NCBI RefSeq assembly: GCF_048892425.1
Contig: NZ_JBLZHU010000004.1
Span: 248,001 to 312,000, forward strand
Source of the DNA: Pacificispira sp002696645
GTDB taxonomy: Bacteria > Pseudomonadota > Alphaproteobacteria > UBA8366 > Aestuariispiraceae
Direction: 5' to 3'
Length of the DNA stretch: 64,000 bases
Shown: positions 1-8,507 of the stretch, one piece after another
Position numbering within the stretch: position 1 is the stretch's first letter
Layout: each line of letters starts with the position of its first letter
Notes under the pieces: model-generated
What the model saw: the letters and a program-made list of their open reading frames with translations, nothing else
Told to the model about the DNA's origin: nothing
Database searches by the model: none
Program-made: the position numbers and the translations under genes

Positions 1-1
1 C

Positions 2-259
2 GTCCCGCTGATGGTCCTGCGTTATCTCAGCATGTCGATGGAGATGCGCCGTCGCACCATGCGCGAGAAACAGAAGGAAATGGAAAAAGAATGGGGTACC
101 CAGGTGCGCGGCAAGGCCCCCTTGGAAGAGCTTGCGGAATTAGAGGCGGGGCCGATCATAGACGATGAGACCACTGAAACCGACGAGGAAGAAGCCATGG
201 AGCGCGCACGTGAAGAGGCGATGGATGACGAGACCTACGCGGAATTCAAAAAACAATGA
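2..259 (+). CDS. C-terminal fragment of an unrecognised protein
   Basis: The reading frame is open from the window edge, so only the last 85 residues are visible. The fragment begins with a short hydrophobic stretch (VPLMVLRYLSMS), which could be the end of a membrane helix. A strongly basic segment rich in R and K follows, then a long acidic tail with many D and E residues. This charge pattern suggests a cytoplasmic tail after a membrane segment. The fragment is too short to assign a family. It is convergent with rpoH, and a hairpin lies between the two genes. Confidence 0.6.
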   Translation, partial: VPLMVLRYLSMSMEMRRRTMREKQKEMEKEWGTQVRGKAPLEELAELEAGPIIDDETTETDEEEAMERAREEAMDDETYAEFKKQ

Positions 260-271
260 ACCAAAATGAAA

Positions 272-299
272 CCGCCGTCGATCATTCAATCAACGGCGG
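272..299 (-). terminator. Hairpin between convergent genes, likely rpoH terminator
   Basis: CCGCCGT at 272-278 pairs with ACGGCGG at 293-299. A further GAT/ATC pairing closes the loop after one mismatch. Read on the minus strand the stem is followed by TTTCATTTT, which fits an intrinsic terminator about 50 nt after the rpoH stop. On the plus strand no T tract follows, so service to the upstream gene is less certain. Confidence 0.5.
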
Positions 300-347
300 C
301 TCCTGAATTAAACCTGACATGCGCATCATTCTCAAGACACGACGGGA

Positions 348-1235
348 TCACACCGTCTGGATGTTTTGATCTATGGCTTTGTTCCGCATTGAACGCTGTA
401 ACTTTTCAAAGGCCCGCACCTCAATCTGTCGCACCCGTTCACGGCTGATGCCATATTCCTGGCTCAGGTCTTCCAGTGTTTTCGGCTCATCGCTTAGACG
501 GCGTTCCGACAGGATATGGCGTTCCCGATCATTCAGGCCACTCATTGCCTCTTTCAACATGCCACGACGTTGGGTCAGTTCTTCACTTTCGCCCAGAACC
601 GTTTCCTGGCTGTCCGTGTCATCTTCCAGCCAGTCCTGCCATTCGCCTTCACTGTCAGCCCGCAATGGCGCGTTCAGCGAGTTATCACCGCCGGCCAGAC
701 GTCGGTTCATGGACACGACATCCTGTTCCGGCACGTCGAGTTCCTGCGCGATTTTGGCAACTGTGTCGGGATGCAAATCCCCTTCATCAAAGGCCTGCAA
801 GCGACCTTTGATCTTGCGCAGGTTGAAGAACAGTTTCTTCTGGGCCGCCGTCGTCCCCATTTTCACCAGAGACCAGGAATGCAGGATATATTCCTGGATC
901 GCAGCGCGAATCCACCACATCGCGTAGGTCGCCAGTCGGAAACCACGTTCAGGATCAAACCGTTTTACGGCCTGCATCATACCGACATTGCCTTCTGAGA
1001 TCAGTTCTGCAACAGGCAGACCATAGCCGCGATACCCCATCGCAATTTTAGCAACCAGACGCAAATGACTGGTCACCAATTGATGCGCTGCATCACGGTC
1101 CCCATGCTCCCGCCAGCTTTTGGCCAGCATGTATTCCTGTTCCTGTTCAAGCATTGGGAACTTGCGGATTTCATCCAGATAACGCTGAAGATTACCCTCC
1201 GGCGTTAAAACGGGAATATTCGCTGTATTGCTCAT
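348..1235 (-). CDS. rpoH: RNA polymerase sigma factor RpoH (sigma-32)
   Basis: Heat-shock sigma factor of 295 residues that directs RNA polymerase to chaperone and protease promoters. Sigma-70 region 2 is seen near the N-terminus (region around RLVAKIAMGYRGYGLP, then FATYAMWWIRAAIQEYIL-type residues). The RpoH-box QKKLFFNLRKIK follows, which separates RpoH from RpoD and RpoS. Region 4 with its helix-turn-helix (LEDLSQEYGISRERVRQIE) is C-terminal. The start chosen is the ATG at 1235 (MSNTANIPVL), preceded by GGGAGATT; a longer in-frame start at 1265 lacks a comparable site. Length matches alphaproteobacterial RpoH. It lies downstream of rluD on the same strand after a 237-bp gap that probably holds its own promoter. 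Confidence 0.97.
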   Translation of the reverse strand: MSNTANIPVLTPEGNLQRYLDEIRKFPMLEQEQEYMLAKSWREHGDRDAAHQLVTSHLRLVAKIAMGYRGYGLPVAELISEGNVGMMQAVKRFDPERGFRLATYAMWWIRAAIQEYILHSWSLVKMGTTAAQKKLFFNLRKIKGRLQAFDEGDLHPDTVAKIAQELDVPEQDVVSMNRRLAGGDNSLNAPLRADSEGEWQDWLEDDTDSQETVLGESEELTQRRGMLKEAMSGLNDRERHILSERRLSDEPKTLEDLSQEYGISRERVRQIEVRAFEKLQRSMRNKAIDQNIQTV

Positions 1236-1288
1236 GTCTATAATCTCCCCAATGTACGGGCCCACAGGCCAATCTACCGCAGTTTACA

Positions 1289-1316
1289 GATAGGAATGCG
1301 CGCCCCTTTATTCAAG
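1289..1316 (-). promoter_or_regulatory. Candidate rpoH promoter
   Basis: On the minus strand CTTGAA (1311-1316) and CCTATC (1289-1294) are separated by 16 bases. This resembles alphaproteobacterial sigma-32 promoters (CTTGAA and a CYTATNT-like -10) and would also pass as a weak sigma-70 promoter (TTGAAT/TATCTG). It sits 54 bases or more upstream of the rpoH ATG. Autoregulation by RpoH would be plausible, but this is an inference from two short motifs. Confidence 0.4.
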
Positions 1317-1472
1317 ATGGGACGGCACGGATGTTTAATCATTCTCCATCACCTGTTCGTGAATGGCACGGATCATTTACTGTGAACATCCCCTATAATT
1401 TGCATTTTGGTCCGTTATTAAGGCGAAACTATGTCCCTGTGGCGACGATCCCATGACACCAAGGGCCCCCCC

Positions 1473-2537
1473 TTAGGAAATGCCCAACACGCCCTGCAAT
1501 TCGGTGAAATCCTTAGGCGGGGCGGCTTCAAATAACAAATCTTGCCCCGTGATCGGATGCGCAAACCCCAGCGATTGCGCATGCAGGGCCTGGCGGGGGA
1601 AGGCATCAATCGCTTCCCGCCGTTCGCGCGTCAACGCCGCCCGCCGGGTACGGGTAGTTTTATTATACAGTCGATCCCCGATCAAGGGATGACCCATTGC
1701 GGTCATATGAACGCGGATCTGGTGGGTTCTGCCGGTTTCCAGGGTACATTCCACCAGACAGACCGATAAGTCAGCCTGCCCCAGGACACGATAATGCGTG
1801 ATTGCTGTTTTGCCGGAATGCGGGCCAACAGACGCGAAACGCACCCGGTCGGTTGGATGACGACCAATATTCTGATCAATTGTGCCGCGCAATGTATCCG
1901 GCACGCCAATCACCAGCGCCCGATAACGCCGATCAATATCATGGGCCGCAAACAAGGCCGCCAGACCGGCATGGGTCTTGTCAGACTTAGCCGCCACCAA
2001 CAGACCTGACGTATCCTTATCAATGCGGTGCACAATACCTGGCCGCAGCACACCCCCAATGCCCTGCAGGCTTTCGCCGCAGTGATGCAACAGGGCATTT
2101 ACCAGGGTTCCATCCCGATTGCCGGGGGCCGGATGGACCACCATGCCAGCCGGCTTATTGACAACAATCAGATGCTGATCTTCGAACACGACATCCAGAG
2201 GAATATTCTGAGCTTCCGGTACGGCCGCTTCAGGCGGTGGAACAGCAACACTGTAACGTTCTCCCATCTTCACACGACCAGAAGCATCGGTGACAACGCG
2301 GCCACTGCCCATGCGCACACAATCCGCGCGCAACAAGGCCTGAACGCGGCTGCGCGACAGGTCTGGCAATGAATCAGCAAGATAGCGATCCAACCGGGCA
2401 CCGGCTTCCTGTTCTGAAACCACCAGATCGACCAAACTGCCGCCACTATCCGATACCGAACCGCTGAAGATCGCATTATCTTCATCCAAATCGCCATCAA
2501 CCTCTGGCACTTCACCTTCTGTCTTGCTATCGATCAC
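1473..2537 (-). CDS. rluD: RluA-family 23S rRNA pseudouridine synthase, RluD-like
   Basis: Isomerises uridines in the 23S rRNA helix 69 region if it is a true RluD. An S4 RNA-binding domain occupies about residues 45-105 (ARLDRYLADSLPDLSRSRVQALL). The catalytic domain follows with VNKPAGMVVHPAPG, the active-site loop HRIDKDTSGLL (catalytic Asp) and the TGRTHQIRVH motif. The start is a GTG at 2537 with AAGGGC upstream; a later GTG just before the S4 domain is possible, since the first 35 residues are acidic and poorly conserved-looking. At 354 residues it is slightly longer than E. coli RluD (326). It is divergent from the small membrane-protein gene at 2586. Choice of RluD over RluC is by domain order and length. 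Confidence 0.88.
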   Translation of the reverse strand: MIDSKTEGEVPEVDGDLDEDNAIFSGSVSDSGGSLVDLVVSEQEAGARLDRYLADSLPDLSRSRVQALLRADCVRMGSGRVVTDASGRVKMGERYSVAVPPPEAAVPEAQNIPLDVVFEDQHLIVVNKPAGMVVHPAPGNRDGTLVNALLHHCGESLQGIGGVLRPGIVHRIDKDTSGLLVAAKSDKTHAGLAALFAAHDIDRRYRALVIGVPDTLRGTIDQNIGRHPTDRVRFASVGPHSGKTAITHYRVLGQADLSVCLVECTLETGRTHQIRVHMTAMGHPLIGDRLYNKTTRTRRAALTRERREAIDAFPRQALHAQSLGFAHPITGQDLLFEAAPPKDFTELQGVLGIS

Positions 2538-2585
2538 GGATACTGCCCTTTGGCCACGCCCTATCAGATTTAAGGATTATCACTT

Positions 2586-2939
2586 ATGCCTGCCGATCCA
2601 ACCACACCGCCTGACGAAAAGGCGGAAAGCGTCATCCGCAACAATCGCGGCATTGTCATCGTTGTTGCGACCCTTGGCGCATTAATCATTCTGGCGGTCG
2701 GTGCCATGATATACGGTATTATGACAAAGTCGGGCAAGCATAGTGATGCCCCGGCCATTGAACAGGCTGATGCCGCGCCATCAAATCCCCAGGCTGCGCC
2801 GATAACGGGGCTTGGAACAATCCTGGAAGTCAACAGCCAACCCGGTCGCCTGTATCTGCATGTTCGTACCAAATCTGGCGCAGAAATTCTGCGGATCTAT
2901 GACGAAAACGGGATCCTGATATCAGAACTGGAACCGTAA
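2586..2939 (+). CDS. Small single-pass membrane protein (DUF6476-like)
   Basis: A 117-residue protein with one clear transmembrane helix at about residues 23-46 (IVIVVATLGALIILAVGAMI). It has a short charged N-terminus and a C-terminal domain of about 70 residues that starts with a Pro/Ala-rich linker. The start ATG has AAGGAT upstream. Its position, divergent from an RluA-type gene near rpoH, matches a small conserved alphaproteobacterial family I recall as DUF6476; that name is from memory and was not searched. The C-terminal part (LGTILEVNSQPGRLYLHVRT) looks like a small beta-rich domain, probably periplasmic. Function unknown. Confidence 0.8.
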   Translation: MPADPTTPPDEKAESVIRNNRGIVIVVATLGALIILAVGAMIYGIMTKSGKHSDAPAIEQADAAPSNPQAAPITGLGTILEVNSQPGRLYLHVRTKSGAEILRIYDENGILISELEP

Positions 2940-2954
2940 GGATCAGGAGCGCAT

Positions 2955-3899
2955 TCAGCCGGGCAGTGGAATGAAATCAACCTCTCCGGTGACGGGGGCA
3001 AACCGTCCCTCCTGCCAATCTGTTTTGGCTTGATCGATCCGATCCTTGCGGCTGGACACGAAATTCCAGAACATGTGACGCGGGCCGTCCAAAGGCGCGC
3101 CGCCACACAGCATCAGCCGGGTGTCCTGCTGAGCGGTCACACTGACCGACACACCAGTATGCAGAACAACCATACGGTCACTGTCAAACACCGTACCGGC
3201 AATATCAATCGATCCTGACAGAATATAAACAGCGCGCTCTTCTGTTGCGGTCGGCAGGTCGACCGTTGCGCCAGCATCCATACTGATATCAGCATACAGC
3301 GTTTCCGATGGCGTCTCCACCGGTGAACTGTGGCCCCAGGCATCCCCGACAATCAATCCAATACGATATCCGGGCCCATCGATCCAGGGAATATCCGTGG
3401 CGGCATAGTGCTGAAAGGATGGATCGATTTCTTCCTGATCTTTTGGCAGCGCGATCCAGGTTTGAATGCCATAGATTTTACTGCCCGCATGACGGCTTGC
3501 GTCGGGCGTGCGCTCAGAATGCACAATGCCCGATCCCGCTGTCATCCAATTGACCTCCCCCGGCCGAATGGGCTGAACATAGCCCAGACTGTCCCGGTGC
3601 AGGATTTCCCCTTCGATCAGCCAGGTGATGGTCGACAGGCCGATATGGGGGTGGGGGCGGACATCCAGATAGGTATCATTCTCAAAGACAGCAGGACCCA
3701 TCTGATCAAAAAAGACAAATGGCCCAACCGAGCGGCGCTCCGCTGCGGGTAACACCCGGCGAACGCTGAAGGCCCCAATATCCTTAGCCTTTGGCACCAA
3801 AACGCAATCAACCGGGGCACAATCTGGAACAGCAACCTGGACACATTTAGCAGCATCAAGACGACTCACGGTCCCTTGTCCTTTCAAACATGCATTCAT
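2955..3899 (-). CDS. Pirin family protein
   Basis: Cupin-superfamily protein of two beta-barrels. The metal-site motifs of pirins are present: RPHPHIGLST (two His) and, later, SGIVHSERTP (His and Glu). These usually bind Fe or another metal, and some pirins act as quercetinases, others as redox-sensitive regulators. The C-terminal half (GGAPLDGPRHMFWNFVSS) is the second pirin domain. Two starts are possible. The ATG at 3899 has no clear ribosome site, whereas a GTG at 3869 (VSRLDAAKC) is preceded by AAAGGACAAGGG and may be the true start. The substrate cannot be told from sequence. Confidence 0.9.
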   Translation of the reverse strand: MNACLKGQGTVSRLDAAKCVQVAVPDCAPVDCVLVPKAKDIGAFSVRRVLPAAERRSVGPFVFFDQMGPAVFENDTYLDVRPHPHIGLSTITWLIEGEILHRDSLGYVQPIRPGEVNWMTAGSGIVHSERTPDASRHAGSKIYGIQTWIALPKDQEEIDPSFQHYAATDIPWIDGPGYRIGLIVGDAWGHSSPVETPSETLYADISMDAGATVDLPTATEERAVYILSGSIDIAGTVFDSDRMVVLHTGVSVSVTAQQDTRLMLCGGAPLDGPRHMFWNFVSSRKDRIDQAKTDWQEGRFAPVTGEVDFIPLPG

Positions 3900-3965
3900 G
3901 AAAGCAGTGTAATTGCCGGGGATTCTATTGCGTCTCTGTAGGATTTGCCAGTGATACCGATTTGA

Positions 3966-5993
3966 TTAGTCCAGATCACCCGTTTCTCCCCGATCGCGCG
4001 CGGCCAGATAGTCTTCGGTCGTGCGAACTTTCGGGCGCTGACCAGACGCCATTTGCGGGGAATCGTTAAAGACGGATTGAACACGGCAATCCTCGCACAT
4101 TTTCAGGCGATCCGCACCGGCCCCTTCAAACATCCAATGTTTGCCGCTTAATGTCTCAATCATTTTCTCTATGGTTGATTTAGACGCGAACGCCTTGCCA
4201 CAGGAGATGCATTCAAAGGGTTCCTCTTCCTTGATCACCACACGGTCGTTTGCTTTTTCTCCAAAGCGATACCGGGACTCCAGCGTGATCACCTTTTCAG
4301 GACAGGTATTCTTGCACAGGCCACATTGAATGCAGGCGCTTTCCTGAAAGGACAGTTGCGGCTTGTCTGGATTATCCGCCAGCGCATTGGTCGGACAGGC
4401 CCCAACACAGGCCAGACACAATGTGCAGCCATCTACATCAACATTGATGGTGCCAAAGGCGCTGCCGGGAGGCAGGCTGATCATATCCGTCGGGCCGGGT
4501 GCATCCTTGCGCAGATGTTCCGCAGCCAGGCGCATATTCGTGCGCTTTTCCGGTTGAGGCAGGAAGGCAGACGGGGTTTTAAGCCCTTTCTTCACCTTCG
4601 GCGCATCATACAGCGCCGCTTCCAATGCATCCGGGTCATCTTCCACCAGCACCGTCACCAGGCCCGATTGATAGTCCAGGCCAGACAGGATCGATTCCGC
4701 AAGCCCAGCCTGTTGCGCCAGCCCATCCAACTCGTCACGACGCTTCTGTGGCACCAGAACAACCACACGATCTGCACCAAAAGCAAAGGTGGACAGCAGG
4801 AATTCAGCGCCAATCTGGGTCGGCTCATGCACCGCCAGCGGAACAGCGCGCGACGGCAGGCCACGTCCAAAACGGGCGCTGGCCTCCATCATGCCAAAAC
4901 CATGCTCTGCGGCATGCACCAACAAAACAGCGCGCGTGCCACCTGCCTTCAGATAGGTGGATAACAATGTCTTGGCGCGGGTTAATAAATGCTGATCACT
5001 GGGATAGGCATAGGATGCAGCCTGGGTCGGACAGACGCTGTTGCAACTGCCACAGCCACCGCACAGATAGGGATCAATTGAAACCGCATCACCATCTGGT
5101 GAAATAGCAGCAGCCGGACAGACATCCAGACACCGGGTACAGCCCGTAATCTGGCTGCGGGAATGGGCACAAAGGTCACTGCGAAAATTGACATAGCGGG
5201 GCTTTTCAAATTCCCCGACCAGATCCGATGCGGCAAAGATCGCCTTCTGTACCGCAACCGGGTCTTTGGGGTCGGCGCGCAAATAGCCATCCCGCCGTTC
5301 ATGGGCGGTAAACAGGGGCGCACGACCAGACAAATCCAGAATGACATCGCATTTCGCCGCAGCGCCATTGCTGTGCAGACCAAACGACATCTTATCCCGG
5401 GATGCCGGATTAAGCGGCGCATAGCTGTTCACATTGATTTCAAAGTCACCCAGATGCCCTGCCGCACTGGCAATCCGTCCGGTTGCGGTCATCAGGTCCA
5501 TCATGCCCAGCGGCATCAGGTCCCCGACATCCGTCAGCAGCAGCGATACCGTCATGCGCCCATTCAACTGGCGCGCCGCATCCAAGGCGACCTGACCCGC
5601 GCCATATACCAGACAGATGCCCCCAGACTCCATGCTGACGGTCGATACATCCGGTGCTTTCAAAGCGGCTTCGGCCAGCAGGGCAGCAATCTTGGGGGTT
5701 GCGGATTTGGCTTCTCTGGACCACCCGGCAAATTCCCGGATATTGGCCAATTGAAGGTCCGGGGCCAGGCCCTGTTCGTCCAGGGCTTCGGTAAAGGCCG
5801 CCCCTTCCTGGGTACAGGCAACAATGACATCCCCGTTCCGACCGGCCTCTACAACCCGCCCGATCTGGTCCCGACATAACAGGTGATGGACGGTACAGCT
5901 TTCCGCACCACAGGCCTTCGCGATGGCTGCGCCATCCAATGGCATCGTCTTGGCGCAATCACAAACCAGAACCGTTTTGTCACCCAATTTCAT
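3966..5993 (-). CDS. Polyferredoxin-like protein with four 4Fe-4S motifs
   Basis: A 675-residue cytoplasmic protein without signal peptide or membrane helices. Cysteine motifs form two pairs of 4Fe-4S sites. The first pair is C285-x2-C288-x3-C292P (with C275) and C311-x2-C314-x2-C317-x3-C321P. The second pair is C523-x2-C526-x2-C529-x3-C533P and C554-x2-C557-x2-C560-x3-C564P. A possible zinc site follows (C595-x2-C598 and C633-x2-C636). An N-terminal CDC and a GAGQVA stretch near residue 131 recall nucleotide-binding folds of HdrA-like proteins. Such proteins often sit near formate dehydrogenase or molybdoenzyme genes; here the neighbour is moaA. It probably passes electrons between partners that are not in this window. 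Confidence 0.85.
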   Translation of the reverse strand: MKLGDKTVLVCDCAKTMPLDGAAIAKACGAESCTVHHLLCRDQIGRVVEAGRNGDVIVACTQEGAAFTEALDEQGLAPDLQLANIREFAGWSREAKSATPKIAALLAEAALKAPDVSTVSMESGGICLVYGAGQVALDAARQLNGRMTVSLLLTDVGDLMPLGMMDLMTATGRIASAAGHLGDFEINVNSYAPLNPASRDKMSFGLHSNGAAAKCDVILDLSGRAPLFTAHERRDGYLRADPKDPVAVQKAIFAASDLVGEFEKPRYVNFRSDLCAHSRSQITGCTRCLDVCPAAAISPDGDAVSIDPYLCGGCGSCNSVCPTQAASYAYPSDQHLLTRAKTLLSTYLKAGGTRAVLLVHAAEHGFGMMEASARFGRGLPSRAVPLAVHEPTQIGAEFLLSTFAFGADRVVVLVPQKRRDELDGLAQQAGLAESILSGLDYQSGLVTVLVEDDPDALEAALYDAPKVKKGLKTPSAFLPQPEKRTNMRLAAEHLRKDAPGPTDMISLPPGSAFGTINVDVDGCTLCLACVGACPTNALADNPDKPQLSFQESACIQCGLCKNTCPEKVITLESRYRFGEKANDRVVIKEEEPFECISCGKAFASKSTIEKMIETLSGKHWMFEGAGADRLKMCEDCRVQSVFNDSPQMASGQRPKVRTTEDYLAARDRGETGDLD

Positions 5994-6023
5994 TCGATAT
6001 GTCGCTTTTCTATCGTTGTTGAT

Positions 6024-6284
6024 TTATCCCAGCGCTTTGAATGCCGACCAATTGACGAATCCATGAACACCTGCCTGCATCCCCGGGGCCTTACGATGCT
6101 TTTTGCCCGGATGCAATTGAACAGCCTGATACTGGCTGGCATTCGGATGATCGAAGGCATGCTGTATCGCCATCTGCTCGCTGATTGCACAAACGATCAT
6201 CACAACAGTTGGGTCGGCCTTTGGGTCTGGATAGCAATCCAGGGCATAAACCCTTATTTCACCGGGCAATGGCGGGATGGTCAT
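6024..6284 (-). CDS. Small hypothetical protein coupled to moaA
   Basis: An 86-residue protein of unrecognised family. It starts 7 bases after the moaA stop and is preceded by GGTAAGGGATCG, a plausible ribosome site, so it is likely co-transcribed with moaA. The N-terminal half (VYALDCYPDPKADPTVVMIVCAIS) looks like a small alpha/beta unit. The C-terminal half is basic (HPGKKHRKAPG). No metal-binding motif is evident. It is followed after 30 bases by the polyferredoxin-like gene on the same strand, so all three may form one transcript. Confidence 0.65.
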   Translation of the reverse strand: MTIPPLPGEIRVYALDCYPDPKADPTVVMIVCAISEQMAIQHAFDHPNASQYQAVQLHPGKKHRKAPGMQAGVHGFVNWSAFKALG

Positions 6285-6291
6285 CGATCCC

Positions 6292-7293
6292 TTACCCCCC
6301 GGTCACGCTCATATGCCGCGACACGCTTTTCGCACCACGGCGGCGGTCGATGATAAAATCGTGACCCTTTGGTTTACGGGTTATCGCCTCCCGGATCGCA
6401 TCCTCAACCAGATGATTGGCTTCAGACGCCCGCAAAGGGGTCCGCAGGTCGGCTGCATCCTCTTGACCCAGGCACATATACAGGGTGCCCGTACAGCTCA
6501 ATCGAACCCGATTACAGCTTTCACAGAAATTATGGGTCAGGGGCGTAATGAAACCGATCCGCCCACCGGTTTCCTTGACCGTCACATAACGCGCGGGTCC
6601 GCCCGTCGCATAATCGCTGTCTTCCAGGGTCCAGCGCTTGGCCAGATCAGCGCGCACCATGCTTAATGGCCAGTACTGATCAATCCGGTTTTCATTGCCG
6701 ATGTCGCCCATCGGCATGACCTCAATAAAAGTCAGGTCGAAGCCTTCCCCACCGCACCAGGCGACAAGATCATGAATCTCAACATCATTGACGCCTTTCA
6801 GCGCGACGGCATTGATCTTGACCTTAAGACCTGCACGCTTTGCGGCCTGAAGGCCTGCCATCACCTGATCAAACTTGCCCCAGCGCGTGATTTCGACAAA
6901 CTTCTGGGGATCCAGCGTATCAATCGACACATTCACGCGCCGCACGCCGCAGGCATAAAGATCATCGGCATATTTCGCCAATTGACTGCCATTGGTGGTC
7001 AGCGTCAATTCCTCCAGCGCACCAGTTTCCAGATGCCGCCCAAGAGACTTGAACAAGGACATGATGTTGCGCCGGACCAGCGGTTCTCCGCCCGTGATCC
7101 GTAACTTTCGCACACCCATGCCAACAAAAGCAGAAGACACGCGATCCAGTTCTTCCAGGGTCAGAATCTCCGACTTTGGCAAAAAGGTCATATCTTCCGA
7201 CATGCAATAGACACAGCGAAAATCGCAACGATCGGTTACAGATATCCGGAGATATTCAATTTCACGCCCGAACGGATCGATCAGATCGGCCAT
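6292..7293 (-). CDS. moaA: GTP 3',8-cyclase MoaA
   Basis: Radical SAM enzyme for the first step of molybdenum cofactor synthesis, turning GTP into 3',8-cH2GTP, the precursor of cyclic pyranopterin. The radical-SAM cysteines are C23-x3-C27-x2-C30 (CDFRCVYC). The second 4Fe-4S site is the C-terminal CESCNRVRLSCTG. The protein ends in the conserved double glycine (SVTGG). The start at 7293 (MADLIDPFGREIEYLRIS) gives 333 residues, close to E. coli MoaA. It has AAGGGTGG upstream; an extension to 7389 is open but atypical. It would supply cofactor to the molybdenum hydroxylase encoded at 41.8-45.4 kb. Confidence 0.96.
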   Translation of the reverse strand: MADLIDPFGREIEYLRISVTDRCDFRCVYCMSEDMTFLPKSEILTLEELDRVSSAFVGMGVRKLRITGGEPLVRRNIMSLFKSLGRHLETGALEELTLTTNGSQLAKYADDLYACGVRRVNVSIDTLDPQKFVEITRWGKFDQVMAGLQAAKRAGLKVKINAVALKGVNDVEIHDLVAWCGGEGFDLTFIEVMPMGDIGNENRIDQYWPLSMVRADLAKRWTLEDSDYATGGPARYVTVKETGGRIGFITPLTHNFCESCNRVRLSCTGTLYMCLGQEDAADLRTPLRASEANHLVEDAIREAITRKPKGHDFIIDRRRGAKSVSRHMSVTGG

Positions 7294-7568
7294 ATAAAAG
7301 CCACCCTTCCATTCCCTAATATGAGACCATTGTTCTTGTAGGGTCATCTTATTGCTGGCCATCCTAAGGCCTATACGATGTCCCTTCAACTGGTATTACC
7401 ACTTAAAGATTTGTCCTGTTGCAGACATCGTGGCGTTGCTAAGGACCACTACATATACAGGGATATGGCATCTTAAGACCCAAACGCCAAGGGCCTGTGC
7501 CGCATTGATCATGGTGCTTTAGGGAAATTCTGGTAGAACGGGTTCAAGGTCATTCTTTAAGGCTTTTC

Positions 7569-8507
7569 ATGTTGCGCCGCACCCTGACATTCCTTGCCCG
7601 AAAGGCGCCATTGCTGTTGGCATTGGGTGTCTGTATCGGGCTGATAGTGCCCGAGTTGGCGCAATTCTGTCGCCCGGCATTGGGCCCAGCGGTCTGGCTG
7701 TTGCTGTTTCTGGCCGCCCTTAGGATCGATATTCTGCGTTCCGTCACCCTGCTACGGCGACCAACGGCCCTGATTACGACGCTGGTTTGGCTGCTGGCGG
7801 TCTCGCCGGTTCTGGCCTGGGTAATTTTGACGGCGCTGCCACCCGGCGGGGGATTAATGATCGCCCTGATCCTGATGGCAGGCGGCGCGCCGCTGATGTC
7901 GACACCGTCTTTGGCCCAATTGATGGGGCTGGATGATACAATTGCGCTGTTGGTGATGATTGCCGCAACGGTCTTGGTGCCCTTCACTCTGCCTTTCATT
8001 GCGCTGCACCTGTTGGATTTAGATCTGGGCATCGATCCCCTCACTTGGAGCATGAAGTTGAGTGTTTTCGTCGGCAGCGCGGTTGGCGCAGCATTCATCC
8101 TACAGAAAATTCTAGGATCCCCCCGGATCGCCCGCGCGAAAGAGCCTTTGGACCTGGTGATCGTGTTCATATTGGTCCTGTTTGCGATTGCGATCATGGA
8201 TGGGGTCACCGCGCGCCTGCTTTCTGAAACCGGCTTTGTCCTGCGCGTGATCGGCATTGCCTTCACAGCCTATTTGTTAATGCTGATCGTCAGCAGTGTT
8301 ATGGGCCGGGTATTTGGCGCGCGAATTGGGGCCAGCATCGGTTTTATCTGTGCCAATCGCAATATCGGTATCGTCCTGGCCGTCTTGCCTGCAGGATCTC
8401 ATCCCGATATTTTTCTCTATTTCGCAATCTGGCAGATGCCGATGTATATCATGCCGTCCCTGCTGGCCCCGTATTACCAGCGCATCTTCAAACCGGCACC
8501 GCAATAA
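7569..8507 (+). CDS. Bile acid:sodium symporter (BASS)-like membrane protein
   Basis: A 312-residue integral membrane protein with about nine or ten hydrophobic helices. The segment CANRNIGIVLAVLP (about residues 256-270) resembles the BASS/SBF core motif with its Na+-binding Asn/Arg region, and GGAPLMSTPSLAQLMG resembles the first discontinuous helix. The substrate could be an organic anion or a small metabolite. Its 3' end overlaps the 3' end of doeB by 20 bases on the opposite strand. It could be a carrier linked to the neighbouring ectoine pathway, but known ectoine importers are TRAP or ABC types, so this is speculation. Confidence 0.75.
   Translation: MLRRTLTFLARKAPLLLALGVCIGLIVPELAQFCRPALGPAVWLLLFLAALRIDILRSVTLLRRPTALITTLVWLLAVSPVLAWVILTALPPGGGLMIALILMAGGAPLMSTPSLAQLMGLDDTIALLVMIAATVLVPFTLPFIALHLLDLDLGIDPLTWSMKLSVFVGSAVGAAFILQKILGSPRIARAKEPLDLVIVFILVLFAIAIMDGVTARLLSETGFVLRVIGIAFTAYLLMLIVSSVMGRVFGARIGASIGFICANRNIGIVLAVLPAGSHPDIFLYFAIWQMPMYIMPSLLAPYYQRIFKPAPQ

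Noticed and set aside
373..998. Several plus-strand frames opposite rpoH
   Set aside because: All lie inside the unambiguous rpoH gene and consist of its reverse-strand pattern.
1461..1474. Terminator at the end of rluD
   Set aside because: AAGGG/CCCTT forms only a 5-bp stem around a C-rich loop, overlaps the stop and lacks a T tract.
7294..7568. Molybdenum cofactor riboswitch upstream of moaA
   Set aside because: No structure of the required complexity could be traced by eye, and the region shows only short complementary patches. A covariance-model search would be decisive.
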